A DNA stretch of 64,000 bases, from contig CANNEA010000002.1 of NCBI GenBank assembly GCA_947503525.1, positions 558,001 through 622,000 on the forward strand. The letters run 5' to 3'. Shown here piece after piece: positions 9,141-18,369 of this stretch. Under the pieces are notes generated by a model. That model did no database searches and was not told where the DNA came from. It was given only the letters and a program-made list of their open reading frames with translations. The position numbers were made by a program, and so were the translations under genes. Source of the stretch: an uncultured Carboxylicivirga sp. Its GTDB lineage: Bacteria > Bacteroidota > Bacteroidia > Bacteroidales > Marinilabiliaceae. How positions within the stretch are numbered: the stretch's first letter is position 1; every line of letters begins with the position of its first letter.

Positions 9141-10520
9141 TTATACCGTCTTCGAATACTGTCCTTTACCTTTTTTTAGTGCCGGATCAAAAGCCATGGC
9201 GATATTGCGAACCACAAATCGTCCTTGCCCTTTTACGGTTAGTTCGTCATTATTGAGTTCCAGTAATTGATCATCCACAAAAGATTGAATCTTCTCCAAT
9301 TGAAATTCAAGAGCTGAATACACAACACTGGTGTCAACGTTAAAGTCAGAGGCTACCTGCTTGAAATCCACAAAATAGTTACACATGATTTCATTAATGA
9401 CCTGACGAACGATTTGCTCATTCTGGTTTAAGCGATAACCGCGCACCACTGCTCTGCCTTCCTGTTCAATGCGCTCCATGTATTTCTTTATGGTCTTTTC
9501 ATTCTGGCTATAGGCATTAAACAACTGGCTGATACTTGAGGTACCAAAACCATACACCTGACCGGTTGTTTCACGGGTACAGTACCCTTGGAAATTACGG
9601 TGCAGCTTTTTCTCAGTTAAGGCAATGGCAAACTCATCTTCAGGCTTGGCAAAATGATCCATTCCAATTGGCACATAACCTGCATCCACAGCCATATTAT
9701 AAGCATCCTCCAGCATGGCAATTTTTTCATCAGCTCCAGGTAAACCATATTGCTCCAACATACGTTGACGAGGAATAACCGAAGGTATATGAGCGTATGA
9801 GAAAGTCACTAAACGATCAGGATTAGCTTCTATGGCCTGTTTAACCGTTTCATTAAAACTCTCTCGTGTCTGGAATGGTAGTCCATAGACTAAATCAAGA
9901 TTTATACCACTGAAACCAATCTTTTTAAGATAAGCAATCATCTCATTTACGGGCACTTTAGCCGGTCGACGATTAATGGCTGTCAGAACTTCCTGTTTAA
10001 AATCCTGAACGCCAAGGCTGATTCTATTAAAGCCTAGTTCGCGTAAATGATCAACCATTGCATAATCCAAATAGGCTGGGCTACACTCCATGGCCATCTC
10101 GTATTCATCAGCAAAATTAAAGTTGCGCTTAATGGCCTCGGTGACTTTACTAATTAATTCAGGTGCAATGGCATTTGGTGTTCCACCTCCCCAATGCACT
10201 TGAGTGAGTTTACGATCTTTGGAAACATCTTGCGATACCAAATCAATTTCCTTGATTAAGGTATTTATGTACTTTTCTATTTTGCTATCGCCCATGCCGG
10301 TGTAGGTTGTACAACCGCAGAATGTACATAGCTGAGGGCAAAATGGGATATGAATATACACCGAAACATTTTCAGGTTTCTCCTGATTGGATACAACTAC
10401 ACTCTTCTTATACGCCTCATTTCCATACTCCTCATGAAAGAATGTTGCCGGTGGATAACTCGTGTATCGCGGTCCGGCAATATTATATTTTTCAAGAAGA
10501 TTCCTATCAAATGTTAACAT
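9141..10520 (-). CDS. hemN: Oxygen-independent coproporphyrinogen III oxidase HemN (radical SAM)
   Basis: This 459-residue radical SAM enzyme decarboxylates two propionates of coproporphyrinogen III to give protoporphyrinogen IX without oxygen. The cluster motif IHIPFCPQLCTFCGC has Cys61, Cys65 and Cys68 for [4Fe-4S], plus Cys70, spaced as in E. coli HemN. The N-terminal GPRYTSYPPA and the full length with a C-terminal HemN domain distinguish it from the shorter heme chaperone HemW, which lacks the CxxxCxxCxC fourth cysteine. It is the last gene of the minus-strand hem cluster, 78 bp after hemE. Its presence points to heme synthesis under anoxia. Confidence 0.95.
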   Translation of the reverse strand: MLTFDRNLLEKYNIAGPRYTSYPPATFFHEEYGNEAYKKSVVVSNQEKPENVSVYIHIPFCPQLCTFCGCTTYTGMGDSKIEKYINTLIKEIDLVSQDVSKDRKLTQVHWGGGTPNAIAPELISKVTEAIKRNFNFADEYEMAMECSPAYLDYAMVDHLRELGFNRISLGVQDFKQEVLTAINRRPAKVPVNEMIAYLKKIGFSGINLDLVYGLPFQTRESFNETVKQAIEANPDRLVTFSYAHIPSVIPRQRMLEQYGLPGADEKIAMLEDAYNMAVDAGYVPIGMDHFAKPEDEFAIALTEKKLHRNFQGYCTRETTGQVYGFGTSSISQLFNAYSQNEKTIKKYMERIEQEGRAVVRGYRLNQNEQIVRQVINEIMCNYFVDFKQVASDFNVDTSVVYSALEFQLEKIQSFVDDQLLELNNDELTVKGQGRFVVRNIAMAFDPALKKGKGQYSKTV

Positions 10521-10530
10521 TGTTCTTAAT

Positions 10531-10584
10531 GATTATTGGTTAATGATTAATGGTTAATGCGTTTGAATATATCATTAACCATTG
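10531..10584. repeat. Inverted micro-repeat between hemE and hemN
   Basis: The spacer is built from repeats of the word GGTTAATGATTA. An exact 11-bp inverted pair is AATGGTTAATG at 10549-10559 and CATTAACCATT at 10573-10583, with a 13-nt loop. There is no strong T-tract. It may act as an mRNA-stabilising or partial attenuating hairpin; that role is inference. Confidence 0.5.
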
Positions 10585-10598
10585 AGCACTAATAATTA

Positions 10599-11630
10599 TT
10601 ATCTTCCCCAGTTAACTGATTTTACCCAGTCTATTACAAACTTTACATTTTCTACCGGTAAATCAGGTAAGATACCATGGCCCAGATTAAAAATCCACTT
10701 TTGATTATCACGACCGAATGGTAAATAGGTTTTATTCAATTCAGCTTCAATAGTTGCTTGATCAGCATACAGTAGTCGAGGATCAAGATTACCCTGCAAG
10801 CCTACTTCCGGATCGACAATATCGCGGGCATGTTTTAAGGACATACGCCAATCGATACCCACAAAATCAGCTACATCTTTGTCAATAGCTTTAATGCCAT
10901 TACCTAAATCCTTAGGGAAATAGATGGTTGGAATGCCTTTATCGCGTACAGCATTCAATATTTTCTTTGAAGCCGGAAGGAACATGTCCAGATATAATTC
11001 TTCAGGAAGCAAGCCACCATAAGTCTCAAATAACTGGAAAGCTTCAACGCCATGCTCGGCTTGAGTGACTGCGTATTCAATGGAAACTTCAGCCAAAGCA
11101 TCAATTATCTTTTGAGCCGTTTTTCTCTCCTTATACAGAAACTCAGTTGCATTCTTAAAAGTAATGTCACGCACATTATCACGAAACATAAAGCAAAAGG
11201 TAGTCAATAAGCCACCACAAAAACCAATAAGCGGTTTGCCTTCAGGCCGTGTTTCAATGATTTTATCAATCGCTCCATATACATGAGTTAATTTGCTCAT
11301 GTCCTTTTTTAACTGCTTAGCAGGATCATCGTAGGTATGGAGAGGTGCTCCAAATACAGGTCCTGCCTCAGTAAATTTAAGCGACATACCTAAGGCTTCA
11401 GGAACCACAAGAATATCTGAGAATAAGATAGCGGCATCAACACCTAAATCATAAATCGGCATTAAAGTTACCTCAGCTGCCAACCTAGGATCTTCCATCA
11501 ATTCAGAGAAAGTGTAGTTTTCCTTAAGCTTTCTATAATTGGGTAACACACGTCCTGCCTGGCGCATAAACCACACTGGTGGACGTTCGGTGCTTTTCCC
11601 TTGTATTGTATCTAAAAAATAGTTAGTCAT
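10599..11630 (-). CDS. hemE: Uroporphyrinogen decarboxylase HemE
   Basis: The 343-residue protein matches UROD throughout. The N-terminal signature RPPVWFMRQAGRVLP carries the substrate-binding Arg23 and Arg27, and FSDILVVPEALG carries the catalytic Asp72 that coordinates the pyrrole nitrogens. GNLDPRLLYA and FNLGHGILPD close the TIM barrel. It removes four carboxyl groups from uroporphyrinogen III to give coproporphyrinogen III, feeding HemN encoded just downstream. It is separated from hemL by 104 bp containing tandem micro-repeats. Confidence 0.96.
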   Translation of the reverse strand: MTNYFLDTIQGKSTERPPVWFMRQAGRVLPNYRKLKENYTFSELMEDPRLAAEVTLMPIYDLGVDAAILFSDILVVPEALGMSLKFTEAGPVFGAPLHTYDDPAKQLKKDMSKLTHVYGAIDKIIETRPEGKPLIGFCGGLLTTFCFMFRDNVRDITFKNATEFLYKERKTAQKIIDALAEVSIEYAVTQAEHGVEAFQLFETYGGLLPEELYLDMFLPASKKILNAVRDKGIPTIYFPKDLGNGIKAIDKDVADFVGIDWRMSLKHARDIVDPEVGLQGNLDPRLLYADQATIEAELNKTYLPFGRDNQKWIFNLGHGILPDLPVENVKFVIDWVKSVNWGR

Positions 11631-11649
11631 AGTTATATCGTATCAAGTA

Positions 11650-11685
11650 TCAAGATATTAGTATCAAGACGATTTACAGCTTACT
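11650..11685. repeat. Tandem TATCAAG micro-repeats between hemL and hemE
   Basis: The word GTATCAAG/TATCAAGA appears three times in about 35 bp (CGTATCAAGTATCAAGATATTAGTATCAAGAC, split here only by a few bases). The last copy with its following GATTTA recurs in the hemB-hemL spacer at 13036-13052. Both spacers lie inside the same operon, so the motif is locally duplicated. Confidence 0.45.
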
Positions 11686-11734
11686 AGATCTCAAACCTAA
11701 TTTAGTCTTGTGCCTTAATACTTATGTCTTGTGT

Positions 11735-13027
11735 CTATTTTACAGCTTCTAAAGCCTTTCTGTTTCCTTTAATCAACTTCTCCAAATCCTTTTCGCTATG
11801 TGCCATTGAAATAAATAAACACTCAAATTGTGAAGGAGCAATATATAATCCTGCATCCAAGGCAGCCTTAAAATACTCAGCATATTTGCCAGTATCTGAA
11901 TTCATGGCTTCTTCAAATGAACTCACCTTTTCTTCCTTAGTAAAGAAAGCAGTCATCATAGAGCCAACACGGTTCAGAACTACATTTAAACCAAGTTCTT
12001 TGGCATTTAATCGGAATCCGGCTTCAACAAAAGCCGCCTTTCTTTCCAAATCTTCGTAGGCGTTTGCCGTGTCATTTAATTTTTTCAATGCGGTTAAGCC
12101 AGCAGCCATGGCTAGTGGATTTCCTGAGAGTGTTCCTGCCTGATAAACCGGACCCAATGGAGCCAGCATATCCATAATTTCGGCACTTCCACCGTAAGCA
12201 CCTACAGGCAAACCACCACCAATGATTTTACCTAAAGTAGTTAAATCAGGCATCACATTGAAGTATTCCTGAGCACCGCCCTTAGCCAAACGAAAACCGG
12301 TAATGACTTCATCAAATATTAATAGAGCACCGCTATCCGTACACATCTGACGAAGGCCTTCTAAAAAGCCTTTGGCCGGAGGAACTACACCCATATTACC
12401 TGCAACAGGTTCAACAATAACTGCTGCAATCTCATTTTTATGTTTGTCGAATAAGGCCTGAACGGAATCCAGATTATTATAGTCGGCTGTTAAGGTATCT
12501 TTGGCTGTACTCTTGGTTACACCAGGGCTATCCGGTAAACCTAAGGTAATAGCTCCCGAACCGGCCTTAATCAAAAAGCTATCACCATGACCATGATAAC
12601 ACCCGGCAAACTTGATGATTAATTCACGTTTGGTATAACCACGTGCTAATCGAATTGCACTCATAGTAGCCTCAGTACCTGAATTAACCATGCGTACCTT
12701 TTCGATCGAAGGAACCATTTTTACAATTTGTTCGGCCATCTCAGTTTCAATTAGAGTTGGTGCACCATAACTGGTTCCATTGGCGGCTGCATTTGTGACT
12801 GCTTCCAATACTTCATCGTTGGCATGTCCTAAAATAAGTGGACCCCATGAAGCCACAAAGTCAGTATATTCGTTATCATCGATATCCCAAACCGTTGTTC
12901 CTTTGGCTTTCTTAATAAACAAAGGATCGATACCTACACTTTTGAAGGCTCGTACAGGAGAATTAACGCCACCGGGAATTACCACTTGTGCTTCCTGAAA
13001 GGCTTGTTTGCTATTATTGTTATTCAT
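11735..13027 (-). CDS. hemL: Glutamate-1-semialdehyde 2,1-aminomutase HemL
   Basis: This 430-residue class III PLP aminotransferase converts glutamate-1-semialdehyde to 5-aminolevulinate in the C5 pathway. The N-terminal [11 protein letters not shown] is diagnostic of GSA aminomutase. The PLP lysine is Lys267 in [14 protein letters not shown], and [16 protein letters not shown] (about 114-129) binds the cofactor phosphate. FDEVITGFR (238-246) contains the Asp that contacts the pyridine nitrogen. Full length and no gaps. It acts directly after HemA, encoded at the head of the same cluster. Confidence 0.96.
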   Translation of the reverse strand: MNNNNSKQAFQEAQVVIPGGVNSPVRAFKSVGIDPLFIKKAKGTTVWDIDDNEYTDFVASWGPLILGHANDEVLEAVTNAAANGTSYGAPTLIETEMAEQIVKMVPSIEKVRMVNSGTEATMSAIRLARGYTKRELIIKFAGCYHGHGDSFLIKAGSGAITLGLPDSPGVTKSTAKDTLTADYNNLDSVQALFDKHKNEIAAVIVEPVAGNMGVVPPAKGFLEGLRQMCTDSGALLIFDEVITGFRLAKGGAQEYFNVMPDLTTLGKIIGGGLPVGAYGGSAEIMDMLAPLGPVYQAGTLSGNPLAMAAGLTALKKLNDTANAYEDLERKAAFVEAGFRLNAKELGLNVVLNRVGSMMTAFFTKEEKVSSFEEAMNSDTGKYAEYFKAALDAGLYIAPSQFECLFISMAHSEKDLEKLIKGNRKALEAVK

Positions 13028-13033
13028 TATTAT

Positions 13034-13103
13034 TAAGTATCAAGATGATTTAAAATACGTCTAAGAAAAAGGCTATCAGCTTTTAGCCGATAGCTATTAG
13101 CTT
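13034..13103. repeat. Micro-repeats between hemB and hemL: AAGTATCAAGA copy and AGCTATTAGC-type hairpin
   Basis: This 79-bp spacer contains AGTATCAAGATGATTT (near-copy of one in the hemL-hemE spacer). It also contains a quasi-palindrome at 13071-13094, with GCTATC at 13072-13077 opposite GATAGC at 13089-13094 and AGCT words in and after it. It could fold into a short hairpin in the hem mRNA. Function unknown. Confidence 0.45.
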
Positions 13104-13106
13104 ATT

Positions 13107-14087
13107 CTACTTCTGGCCATTTAGTATATCGGCTGCATCAAGTGCATGATAGGTAATGATGATATCTGCTCCAGCTCTTTTAATGGATAATAATACTTCC
13201 ATCATTACACGTTGCTCATCAATCCAATCTTTCTCGCCAGCTGCTTTTACCATACTGAATTCACCACTTACATTATAAGCGGCAGTAGGCATTTCAAATT
13301 CATTTTTAGTACGATAGATAATGTCCAGATAACTCAAAGCTGGCTTTACCATTACGATGTCAGCTCCTTCTTCAATATCTGAAGCAATTTCTCGCATGGC
13401 TTCATCGCTATTAGCCGGATTCATTTGGTAGGTACTACGATCGCCAAATTGTGGTGCACTTTCTGCTGCTTCACGGAATGGTCCGTAAAAGCCAGAGGCA
13501 TACTTAGCAGCATAGGACATTATTGGCGTTTTCTCAAAGCCGGCATAATCTAATGCTTCACGAATTTTGGCAACTCGCCCGTCCATCATATCACTAGGTG
13601 CAATTACATCGGCTCCAGCTTCGGCTAAAGAAACCGATTGATCAGCCAATGTCTTAAGGGTAGAATCATTATCAACATCATTGTCAATTATGGTTCCACA
13701 GTGACCATGAGTAGTGTATTCACAATTACACACATCAGCCACAATCATGATATCATCAATATCAGCTTTGATAGCTCTAATAGCCTTTTGAACAATGCCA
13801 TCTGCTTGACATGCTACATGGCCATGTTCGTCTTTACTTTCAGGAATTCCAAAAAGCAGAACACTTTTCACCCCTTTTGAAACGGCCAATTTACATTCTT
13901 CCACCAACACATCTATCGACATTTGATAGTTGCCAGGCATTGAACTAATCGGTTTTTTTACACCTTCACCAGGGCAAACAAATAGGGGGTATACCAAATC
14001 ATCTACACGTAGATGAGTTTCGGTGACCATGTGGCGAAGTACTTTATTATATCTTAAACGTCTTAATCGGGTTTCCGGGAAAGCCAT
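13107..14087 (-). CDS. hemB: Delta-aminolevulinic acid dehydratase (porphobilinogen synthase) HemB
   Basis: The 326-residue enzyme joins two 5-aminolevulinates into porphobilinogen. Both active-site lysines are visible: Lys195 in [16 protein letters not shown] and Lys248 in [10 protein letters not shown]. The stretch [14 protein letters not shown] holds Cys120, Cys122 and Cys130, the three-cysteine zinc site, so this is the zinc-dependent type. The N-terminus RLRRLRYN is typical. It starts 18 bp after hemD on the minus strand. Confidence 0.97.
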   Translation of the reverse strand: MAFPETRLRRLRYNKVLRHMVTETHLRVDDLVYPLFVCPGEGVKKPISSMPGNYQMSIDVLVEECKLAVSKGVKSVLLFGIPESKDEHGHVACQADGIVQKAIRAIKADIDDIMIVADVCNCEYTTHGHCGTIIDNDVDNDSTLKTLADQSVSLAEAGADVIAPSDMMDGRVAKIREALDYAGFEKTPIMSYAAKYASGFYGPFREAAESAPQFGDRSTYQMNPANSDEAMREIASDIEEGADIVMVKPALSYLDIIYRTKNEFEMPTAAYNVSGEFSMVKAAGEKDWIDEQRVMMEVLLSIKRAGADIIITYHALDAADILNGQK

Positions 14088-14105
14088 AATAATGAGGTTT
14101 TATAA

Positions 14106-14858
14106 TTATCTATAATTGGGTTTTAACTGTAATTTCATTTCTTGCCACAATCCTTCATAGGTCGAAAAACGGGCTGTTACCGCGGGAGTTATTTCTCTTT
14201 TACGCATGCTTTTTGTGGTAGCCGGACCAATTGAAGCAAATCCAACTTCATCGTGTATCAAGTCATCATAAACATCCATAAAACCATTGAAGCAGGATGG
14301 ACTTGTACAAACCACAAGCATAGGGCGCTTGGCTCTAAGTAAGGATTCTGTCTCCGCTTTGCGTTTTTCGGCAATGATGGTTTTATAGACATTATAACGC
14401 TGATAGTTGACAATGCCTTTTAATCCATCTTCCAAAGTGTTTTCAGCAAGTTCTCCAAGTAATCCTACCCATGTTTCTCCAGGTAAAACTCTGGCTTGTT
14501 GCAACTCCTCAACCAAATCGGATGATGTACGTCCCTGTGAAACCCACCATACTTTTAGGCCACTCTTCTCAACCATTTGGGCTGTTTTCTTTCCAATACA
14601 GATAAAACTTTTATCCAGTACATCGGCCGGTTTAACCTGCTTTAGAAAATATTCAACCCCTCGTTTACTGGTGAAGATGATTCGCCGACTTTTATAAATA
14701 GTAGAGAGTTTATCCTGACATAAGCTTACTTGTTCAGTATCGATCATTGGATCGCAGATCACTTCAACCCCTTCTTGCATTAATCCATTGTACAATAGGT
14801 CATCCTGGCCCATTGGATGTGTTAAAACAACAGCAGTTTCGCGTGAATATGGATCCAT
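14106..14858 (-). CDS. hemD: Uroporphyrinogen-III synthase HemD
   Basis: The 250-residue protein has the two-domain HemD pattern. The family is poorly conserved, but AVVLTHPMGQDDLLY, IIFTSKRGVEYFL, FICIGKKTAQMVEKSG and FASIGPATTKSMRKRE all fit. HemD closes and inverts ring D of hydroxymethylbilane to make uroporphyrinogen III. Position supports the call: it sits between hemC (11 bp) and hemB (18 bp). It has no fused methyltransferase domain. Confidence 0.9.
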   Translation of the reverse strand: MDPYSRETAVVLTHPMGQDDLLYNGLMQEGVEVICDPMIDTEQVSLCQDKLSTIYKSRRIIFTSKRGVEYFLKQVKPADVLDKSFICIGKKTAQMVEKSGLKVWWVSQGRTSSDLVEELQQARVLPGETWVGLLGELAENTLEDGLKGIVNYQRYNVYKTIIAEKRKAETESLLRAKRPMLVVCTSPSCFNGFMDVYDDLIHDEVGFASIGPATTKSMRKREITPAVTARFSTYEGLWQEMKLQLKPNYR

Positions 14859-14869
14859 AAATACTGAAT

Positions 14870-15799
14870 TTAAAGGTTTCTTACTTGGGACAAGATTTCA
14901 TCACCGCCTAAGTTAATGATTTTTTGCCCTAATTCACGACCAATTTTTTCAGCATCGTTAGATTTTCCGGTGTGTGTTGCTCTCAATTCTTTAGTGCCAT
15001 CTGGCAAAGCAACCAAACCTGTTAGTTCCAGCTTATCATCATTTATGCTGGCATAAGCACCTATCGGAATCTGACAACCACCTTCCAATTCGTTCAAAAA
15101 GCTTCGTTCAGCTGTTATTTTCAGATAGCTTTCTTCACAATGAAGAGCTTTAACAACTTCTAAAACAGCGGTGTCATTTTCACGAGTTTCAATGGCAATA
15201 GCTCCTTGTCCACAAGCCGGCACCAGGTATTCAGGTTCAAATAAGGATGTAATTTCTTTTTTATATTCTAAGCGGATTAAACCTGCTCCAGCCATAACCA
15301 TGGCATCGCAGTATCCGTCTTTCATTTTTTTCAAGCGAGTATCTACATTACCACGTATATCAATAACCTGAACCTTAGGATTGATTTTCTTCACCTGGGC
15401 AATGCGTCGCAAACTGGAAGTGGCTACCTTATGGTTTTCGTTCATTTCCTTCAGCGATAAACCATCCCGACTGACCCATGCATCTTTAAATTCGGCTCTT
15501 TCTAAAATAGCTCCAAGCTGAGTTCCTTCAGGAAATACCGTGGGCATATCTTTTAAACTATGCACACATAAATCAATTTCATCGGCAAACAATGCATTTT
15601 CCAGTTCTTTTGTAAATAAGCCTTTATCACCAATTTTAGATAAAGCAACGTCAAGGATTTTATCACCTTTTGTTGAAATGATTACCAATTCAAATTGGCG
15701 ATCGGGATAAATAGTTTCTAATGTTGATTTAACCAGGTTGGCTTGATATAAGGCGAGCTTGCTTCCGCGAGTTCCAATGCGTATAGTGGATTTTGTCAT
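14870..15799 (-). CDS. hemC: Hydroxymethylbilane synthase (porphobilinogen deaminase) HemC
   Basis: The 309-residue protein opens with IRIGTRGSKLALYQA and contains the LCVHSLKDMPT motif with catalytic Asp84. The dipyrromethane-cofactor cysteine is Cys242 in LEGGCQIPIGAYA. ATSSLRRIAQ and DIRGNVDTRLKK provide the substrate-binding arginines. It polymerises four porphobilinogens into hydroxymethylbilane for HemD. It follows hemA after 49 bp that contain a strong hairpin. Confidence 0.97.
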   Translation of the reverse strand: MTKSTIRIGTRGSKLALYQANLVKSTLETIYPDRQFELVIISTKGDKILDVALSKIGDKGLFTKELENALFADEIDLCVHSLKDMPTVFPEGTQLGAILERAEFKDAWVSRDGLSLKEMNENHKVATSSLRRIAQVKKINPKVQVIDIRGNVDTRLKKMKDGYCDAMVMAGAGLIRLEYKKEITSLFEPEYLVPACGQGAIAIETRENDTAVLEVVKALHCEESYLKITAERSFLNELEGGCQIPIGAYASINDDKLELTGLVALPDGTKELRATHTGKSNDAEKIGRELGQKIINLGGDEILSQVRNL

Positions 15800-15815
15800 A
15801 AGTTGAATATCACAA

Positions 15816-15841
15816 AACGGATGGGCGCTGACCCATCCGTT
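15816..15841 (-). terminator. Terminator- or attenuator-like hairpin between hemA and hemC
   Basis: A perfect 10-bp GC-rich stem has arms AACGGATGGG (15816-15825) and CCCATCCGTT (15832-15841) around a 6-nt loop. On the minus strand it begins 7 bp after the hemA stop and runs into TTTTG. The T-tract is short, so partial termination or a 3'-end stabilising role is more likely than a full stop. It would let hemA transcript levels differ from those of hemC-D-B-L-E-N. Confidence 0.7.
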
Positions 15842-15848
15842 GTAGTAT

Positions 15849-17114
15849 TTAAGAGCTGAAATTAAAAAATTCTTCGATCATTTTAACCTTTTCGGGATCA
15901 CGCCCCTCATTGGTCACATCCCGAATTTGCTTGATTATCATTCGGGTGAATTTGGCACTTAGATGGTCGCCATATTCTGATATCTTTTTTGCACCTTCCT
16001 CGTCCTTTACTTTTTTATAGTTTTGGGCTTCGTTGGTGTGTATATTTTTAAAGGTTGATGTAATTGAACTTATAGCCGAACTCATTAATCGCATATTCAG
16101 CCAACTTTCAAATTCATCTAATATTTCACTAATAATAGCTTCAGCTTCGGCCAATTTCCCTTTTCGCATTTCGAAGTTAGTTTTTACTACTTCTTCCATA
16201 TGATCAAGGTCGAATAAAGTTATGCCTTCAACATCAGCTACACTAGGTTCAACATTACGCGGATTACAAAGGTCGAGAACCATAAGAGCTTGATGATTGC
16301 GTTGCGCCATCACTTCTTCAGCTATGTCTTTAGTTAATAAGGCCCGCGGCGAACCAGTCGTAAAAGTGACTATATCTACGTGTTGCAATTCCTGAGTGAA
16401 GTTGGAAAAGTCAATAGCTTTGCCATTAACTCTGTCGGCCAATTGAATGGCTTTATCATGTGTACGGTTAGTCACCCAATTGTCAACACAACCCTTTTTC
16501 GATAAATTCAGTGCGACAATAGTTCCGGTTTCACCGCTACCAATAGTTAGAGATTTTATATTTGAGAAGCAACCAAGTTTCTTACCAACTAATTCTACTG
16601 CTGCCGAACTTACTGATACAGCACCTTTATTAATTGATGTTCTTGTGCGAACTTCTTTTCCAGCCTCAAACGCCTTATGAACCATTCGGGTTAACTCAGG
16701 GCCAATCATTGCAGTATTGTCTACCCAAGAGAAGGCTTCCTTAATTTGAGAAACAATTTGGTATTCACCTAAAATTAATGAATCCAGTCCGGTGCTTACC
16801 CTAAAAAGGTGGCGTGCTGTTTTAACACCTGTGTTCGTATATAAATATTGCTTAATGCTATCCGGCTTTTTGAAGTAAGCCACGTAAGCATTACAAATAG
16901 TATCAATAAAATCCTTTGAGTTTTGTACTTGAGAACTGTCGGCTTCGAAATATAATTCTGTTCTATTACAGGTGCTTAAGGCGAATATTCCTGTAATATC
17001 ACATTGGCGATTTAAATATTCGTACAATCCCGGAATCTCTTCTTTAGAGATGACTAATTGTTCCCTTATTTCGAGTAGTGCTGTCTGGTGACTTATGCCA
17101 ATTAAACCAACCAT
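15849..17114 (-). CDS. hemA: Glutamyl-tRNA reductase HemA
   Basis: The 421-residue protein reduces glutamyl-tRNA to glutamate-1-semialdehyde with NADPH, the committed C5-pathway step. It has the N-terminal GISHQTALLEIRE, the nucleophilic Cys49 in LSTCNRTELYF, the LILGEYQIVSQIKEA motif, and a Rossmann domain (SLTIGSGETGTIVALNL, about residues 189-205). A C-terminal helical dimerisation region follows. It is the first gene of the minus-strand hem cluster, as expected for the rate-controlling enzyme. A hairpin directly downstream may set its level apart from the rest. Confidence 0.96.
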   Translation of the reverse strand: MVGLIGISHQTALLEIREQLVISKEEIPGLYEYLNRQCDITGIFALSTCNRTELYFEADSSQVQNSKDFIDTICNAYVAYFKKPDSIKQYLYTNTGVKTARHLFRVSTGLDSLILGEYQIVSQIKEAFSWVDNTAMIGPELTRMVHKAFEAGKEVRTRTSINKGAVSVSSAAVELVGKKLGCFSNIKSLTIGSGETGTIVALNLSKKGCVDNWVTNRTHDKAIQLADRVNGKAIDFSNFTQELQHVDIVTFTTGSPRALLTKDIAEEVMAQRNHQALMVLDLCNPRNVEPSVADVEGITLFDLDHMEEVVKTNFEMRKGKLAEAEAIISEILDEFESWLNMRLMSSAISSITSTFKNIHTNEAQNYKKVKDEEGAKKISEYGDHLSAKFTRMIIKQIRDVTNEGRDPEKVKMIEEFFNFSS

Positions 17115-17175
17115 ATAATCTGTTCCGTTTTCTTTAACTATTTATTGTTAGAAGCCTTCTCGGCAATCTCATATT

Positions 17176-17203
17176 CAAAAGTAAGCTTGAATTCTGTAGC
17201 AAA
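17176..17203 (-). promoter_or_regulatory. Candidate promoter of the hem cluster
   Basis: On the minus strand TACTTTTG (17183-17176) matches the Bacteroidota -7 consensus TAnnTTTG, and TTTG lies upstream at 17203-17200. The spacing (16 nt) is shorter than the usual 19-21, so only the -7 box is convincing. The hemA start is about 60 bp downstream. Confidence 0.4.
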
Positions 17204-17306
17204 TCTGTAAATGTGAAAAAAGTTTAATTATTGCCTTGCAGATGCGCTAGTTTAGACGGAGTACAAAGAAAAGACTTACAGCTTTTGGGTTTTTATTTGA
17301 AGGAGA

Positions 17307-17729
17307 TTATTGTTTTTTGCGCTTAATTTCTCGAATAATTCGAACTAATATATCAGGATCTTCACAGCCAATCCAGGTTTTCATAGATTTACCTTTCATG
17401 GTTAATTCCAAGGCTTTAGTGCCCGATACATTGAAAATTATTTTCCCGGGTCTGAATCTAATACCCCAGCCAAGCGGAATATAATCTACTGATCTACAAT
17501 CCAGAATGTCATTAATGGCATATTTACCCTGGATAATGCCAATACCCATTGAAAATTTAACCCAGTCTTTATCGATAGTTATGGATAATCGAAAAAATAA
17601 TAGTAGGATGACCATGCAAATGATACCGACAATATAAAATGAATCTTTCTCAATCGTAAAACCAAGAATAGTCATTATACCGAGTATAATAAATATGACG
17701 GTCCAGCCTATCTGTGATGATTTAAACAT
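17307..17729 (-). CDS. Small membrane protein with PH-like C-terminal domain
   Basis: The 140-residue protein has two transmembrane helices (about residues 7-24 and 30-48) followed by a roughly 85-residue soluble beta-rich domain (LSITIDKDWVKFSMGIGIIQGKYAI...), ending in a basic helix (RIIREIKRKKQ). The layout, two helices and then a PH-like fold, is that of bacterial PH-domain membrane proteins. I do not recognise a specific family. It lies alone between hemA and aroK, with about 190 and 100 bp on either side, so context says little about its function. Confidence 0.65.
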   Translation of the reverse strand: MFKSSQIGWTVIFIILGIMTILGFTIEKDSFYIVGIICMVILLLFFRLSITIDKDWVKFSMGIGIIQGKYAINDILDCRSVDYIPLGWGIRFRPGKIIFNVSGTKALELTMKGKSMKTWIGCEDPDILVRIIREIKRKKQ

Positions 17730-17829
17730 CCTATTTGTTTTTCATAAGCTAATGTCTGACAAAAATAGGAGGGGTGCAACCAAATTGGATAACTCTGCTA
17801 TTATTTATATTTCTGCGAAGATTGATCAA

Positions 17830-18357
17830 TTAAGGTAGCAAATCACCTGAGGCCTTAATGATTTGCACATAGGCTTCAACACCAAGAACTTCTGCATCAA
17901 CCACAACTTTGCTAGTATTATAATAGCCCTCTCGTTCTTTTAATTTTGTTTCAATGAACTTATAAAGTTCTTCGCCTGATTTTCCGGCAACCAATGGCCG
18001 CACTTGTTTTCCGGAATTAAGACGACCGATCAGTGTATCAACTGATAGCTTAAGGTAAATGGTTAAACCATTTTTATTCATCACATCCATGTTGTTGAAA
18101 AAACATGGAGTGCCTCCACCTGTGGCAATGATAACCCGATCTTTATGAATTACATCTTTCAAAACCTCTTGTTCTGCTTTTCTAAAAGCATCTTCGCCAA
18201 GGGTGGCAAAATATTGTTTGATGGTAGTTTGAAACTTATCTTCAAAAACATCATCTAAATCAAGAAAATCCCAATCCATCTCACTCCTCAATCTTCGCCC
18301 AAGAGTTGATTTGCCACTACCCATAAAGCCAATAAGGAAGATTCTTTTAATTTCCAT
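17830..18357 (-). CDS. aroK: Shikimate kinase AroK
   Basis: The 175-residue P-loop kinase has Walker A GSGKST at residues 13-18 and the shikimate-binding DLDDVFE (about 32-38). It also has GGGTPCF (the GGG substrate loop) and a lid region with RPL (RPLVAGKSGEELYKF). It phosphorylates shikimate at the 3-hydroxyl in chorismate synthesis. Length matches the family. It follows parC by 12 bp on the minus strand, so it is likely the last gene of the parE-parC-aroK unit. Confidence 0.94.
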   Translation of the reverse strand: MEIKRIFLIGFMGSGKSTLGRRLRSEMDWDFLDLDDVFEDKFQTTIKQYFATLGEDAFRKAEQEVLKDVIHKDRVIIATGGGTPCFFNNMDVMNKNGLTIYLKLSVDTLIGRLNSGKQVRPLVAGKSGEELYKFIETKLKEREGYYNTSKVVVDAEVLGVEAYVQIIKASGDLLP

Positions 18358-18369
18358 ATTTGTTTTGGC

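Noticed and set aside
9536-9778. An 80-codon plus-strand frame inside hemN
   Set aside because: It is antisense to a fully conserved HemN sequence and shows no domain or signal of its own.
9141-10520. Heme chaperone HemW instead of HemN
   Set aside because: The CxxxCxxCxC motif, the GPRYTSYP start and the 459-residue length are those of HemN.
11650-13103. CRISPR-like repeats from the TATCAAG words
   Set aside because: The copies are too short, uneven and lack similar-sized spacers, and no cas gene is present.
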